From assembly GCF_024362785.1 (NCBI RefSeq), contig NZ_CP093301.1, positions 1,240,001 through 1,304,000 of the forward strand: a stretch of DNA of 64,000 nt. Direction: 5' to 3'. The translations under genes were made by a program, and so were the position numbers. Under the pieces are notes generated by a model. The model saw only the letters and a program-made list of their open reading frames with translations, was not told the origin of the DNA and did not search any database. Each line of letters begins with the position of its first letter. Position 1 is the stretch's first letter. This document shows, piece after piece, positions 63,201 to 64,000 of the stretch. This stretch comes from Evansella sp. LMS18 (GTDB lineage Bacteria > Bacillota > Bacilli > Bacillales > Salisediminibacteriaceae).

Positions 63201-63955
63201 AGCGAGCCCGTGTAGTATACGGCGGCACTGTCCACTCCGCTTCAGAGAACGACAGCAATTCTCTCAGACTGGCGGATGGGCGTACTGTCTCACAGGAAGA
63301 AGTAGCCTGGCTTCCGCCCGTGGAACCTGGGACTGTTTTTGCACTGGGGTTGAATTATGCGGACCATGCAAAGGAGCTTGATTTCAATGCCCCTGCCGAA
63401 CCACTCGTATTTTTAAAGGGGCCGAACACGTTCATTGGCCACCGGGGAGAAACAGTCAGGCCTTCGGATGTCACCTATATGCATTATGAATGTGAGCTTG
63501 CTGTGATTATCGGGCGCCAGGCACGGAATGTTTCCCGGGAGGATGCCTATAACTATGTGGCAGGCTATACAGTTGCCAATGACTATGCTCTGAGAGATTA
63601 TCTCGAAAACTATTACCGCCCGAACCTCCGTGTAAAAAACCGGGATACATGCACACCGATAGGCCCTTGGTTTGTGGATGCTTCAGATATTGAAGATCCC
63701 ATGAAGCTGGGACTGCGAACATATATTAATGGAGAGTTGGTACAGGAAGGCAACACGAAAGATATGATATTTTCCATCCCCTATTTAATCGAATACTTGA
63801 GCAGTTTCATGACACTTAACGAAGGAGACATCATCCTGACCGGAACTCCAAAAGGCTCTGTCGACACAAAGCCTGGCGATCAAGTGATTACCGAAGTGGA
63901 AGGTGTCGGCAGGCTTGAAAACAAGATTATTTCAGACGAAGCACTAAGAACGTGA
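63197..63955 (+). CDS. HpaG2-type 5-oxopent-3-ene-1,2,5-tricarboxylate decarboxylase
   Basis: 252-residue FAH-fold enzyme corresponding to the C-terminal half of HpaG, decarboxylating the ring-cleavage product in the homoprotocatechuate meta pathway. FALGLNYADHAKEL, the metal motif MHYECELAVIIG with both Glu residues, ANDYALRDY with the third ligand Asp, and the signature FMTLNEGDIILTGTPKG are present. Translationally coupled to the preceding half gene; the two together replace the fused E. coli protein. Confidence 0.88.
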   Translation: MKRARVVYGGTVHSASENDSNSLRLADGRTVSQEEVAWLPPVEPGTVFALGLNYADHAKELDFNAPAEPLVFLKGPNTFIGHRGETVRPSDVTYMHYECELAVIIGRQARNVSREDAYNYVAGYTVANDYALRDYLENYYRPNLRVKNRDTCTPIGPWFVDASDIEDPMKLGLRTYINGELVQEGNTKDMIFSIPYLIEYLSSFMTLNEGDIILTGTPKGSVDTKPGDQVITEVEGVGRLENKIISDEALRT

Positions 63956-63986
63956 CGCCTGGAGGCCACATAATCTGCGCAATTTT

Positions 63987-64000
63987 AAAAGGAGGCTGAA
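63987..64000 (+). promoter_or_regulatory. Ribosome binding site of the next, off-window gene
   Basis: AAAAGGAGG at 63987-63995 near the right edge, about 35 bases after the HpaG2 stop. It implies another plus-strand gene of the same operon starting just beyond the window. Confidence 0.6.

Overview
The window looks like a chromosomal segment of a spore-forming, Gram-positive Bacillaceae. Supporting signs are a gerK-type germinant-receptor operon, a SinI-family protein, a DUF1292 protein, strong AGGAGG ribosome sites, sigma-A promoters, cre-like boxes and Bacillus-type hom-thrC-thrB order. Secreted proteins (the sugar-binding lipoprotein, the SLH/5'-nucleotidase and the 1245-residue nuclease) are very acidic, which suggests a haloalkaliphilic lineage. 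No rRNA, tRNA, phage, insertion sequence or CRISPR array is seen.

Layout. 1-14.4 kb, minus strand: galactoside use. The galKET-ROK genes are followed by a sugar ABC importer without its own ATPase, a GH36 alpha-galactosidase and a GH42 beta-galactosidase cut by the left edge. 14.7-23.0 kb, minus: an AbgT transporter, three M20 amidohydrolases and an unusual regulator, probably for uptake and cleavage of N-acyl or aminobenzoyl amino acids. 23.7-32 kb, plus: hom-thrC-thrB, futalosine-pathway menaquinone genes mqnB-mqnD, an Lrp regulator, a DUF1292 protein and a YjiH-like membrane protein. 32.2-34.2 kb: a secreted SLH/5'-nucleotidase. 34.3-40.8 kb, minus: a truncated SDR, an msrA whose catalytic cysteine codon is TGA (possible selenoprotein), a c-di-GMP-I riboswitch in front of a 43-codon sinI-like gene, an OmpR-type regulator and a 1160-residue double-kinase hybrid sensor. 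41.1-45.3 kb, plus: a gerK-type operon including a small D subunit. 45.4-53.2 kb, minus: a secreted nuclease, cardiolipin synthase and glutamate dehydrogenase. 53.5-64 kb: a 4-hydroxyphenylacetate catabolic cluster (hpaD, hpaB, hpaE, a DapA-like aldolase, LysR and GntR regulators, hpaG halves) next to a RibF-like protein.

Most interesting: (1) the TGA-for-Cys msrA with a SECIS-like hairpin and no other cysteine; (2) the chain hybrid kinase / response regulator -> 11-bp-phased direct repeats -> c-di-GMP riboswitch -> SinI-like anti-repressor, which would join two-component and c-di-GMP signals at a biofilm switch; (3) the spacers carry one 52-bp tandem-repeat family at four loci and a 21-bp family at two or three loci, both periods close to whole numbers of helical turns; one 52-bp array has replaced the front half of an SDR gene. 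A dispersed ~240-bp element (two clear copies, one rearranged) and a GGGGTCTGGCCCC palindrome motif add further repeat structure.
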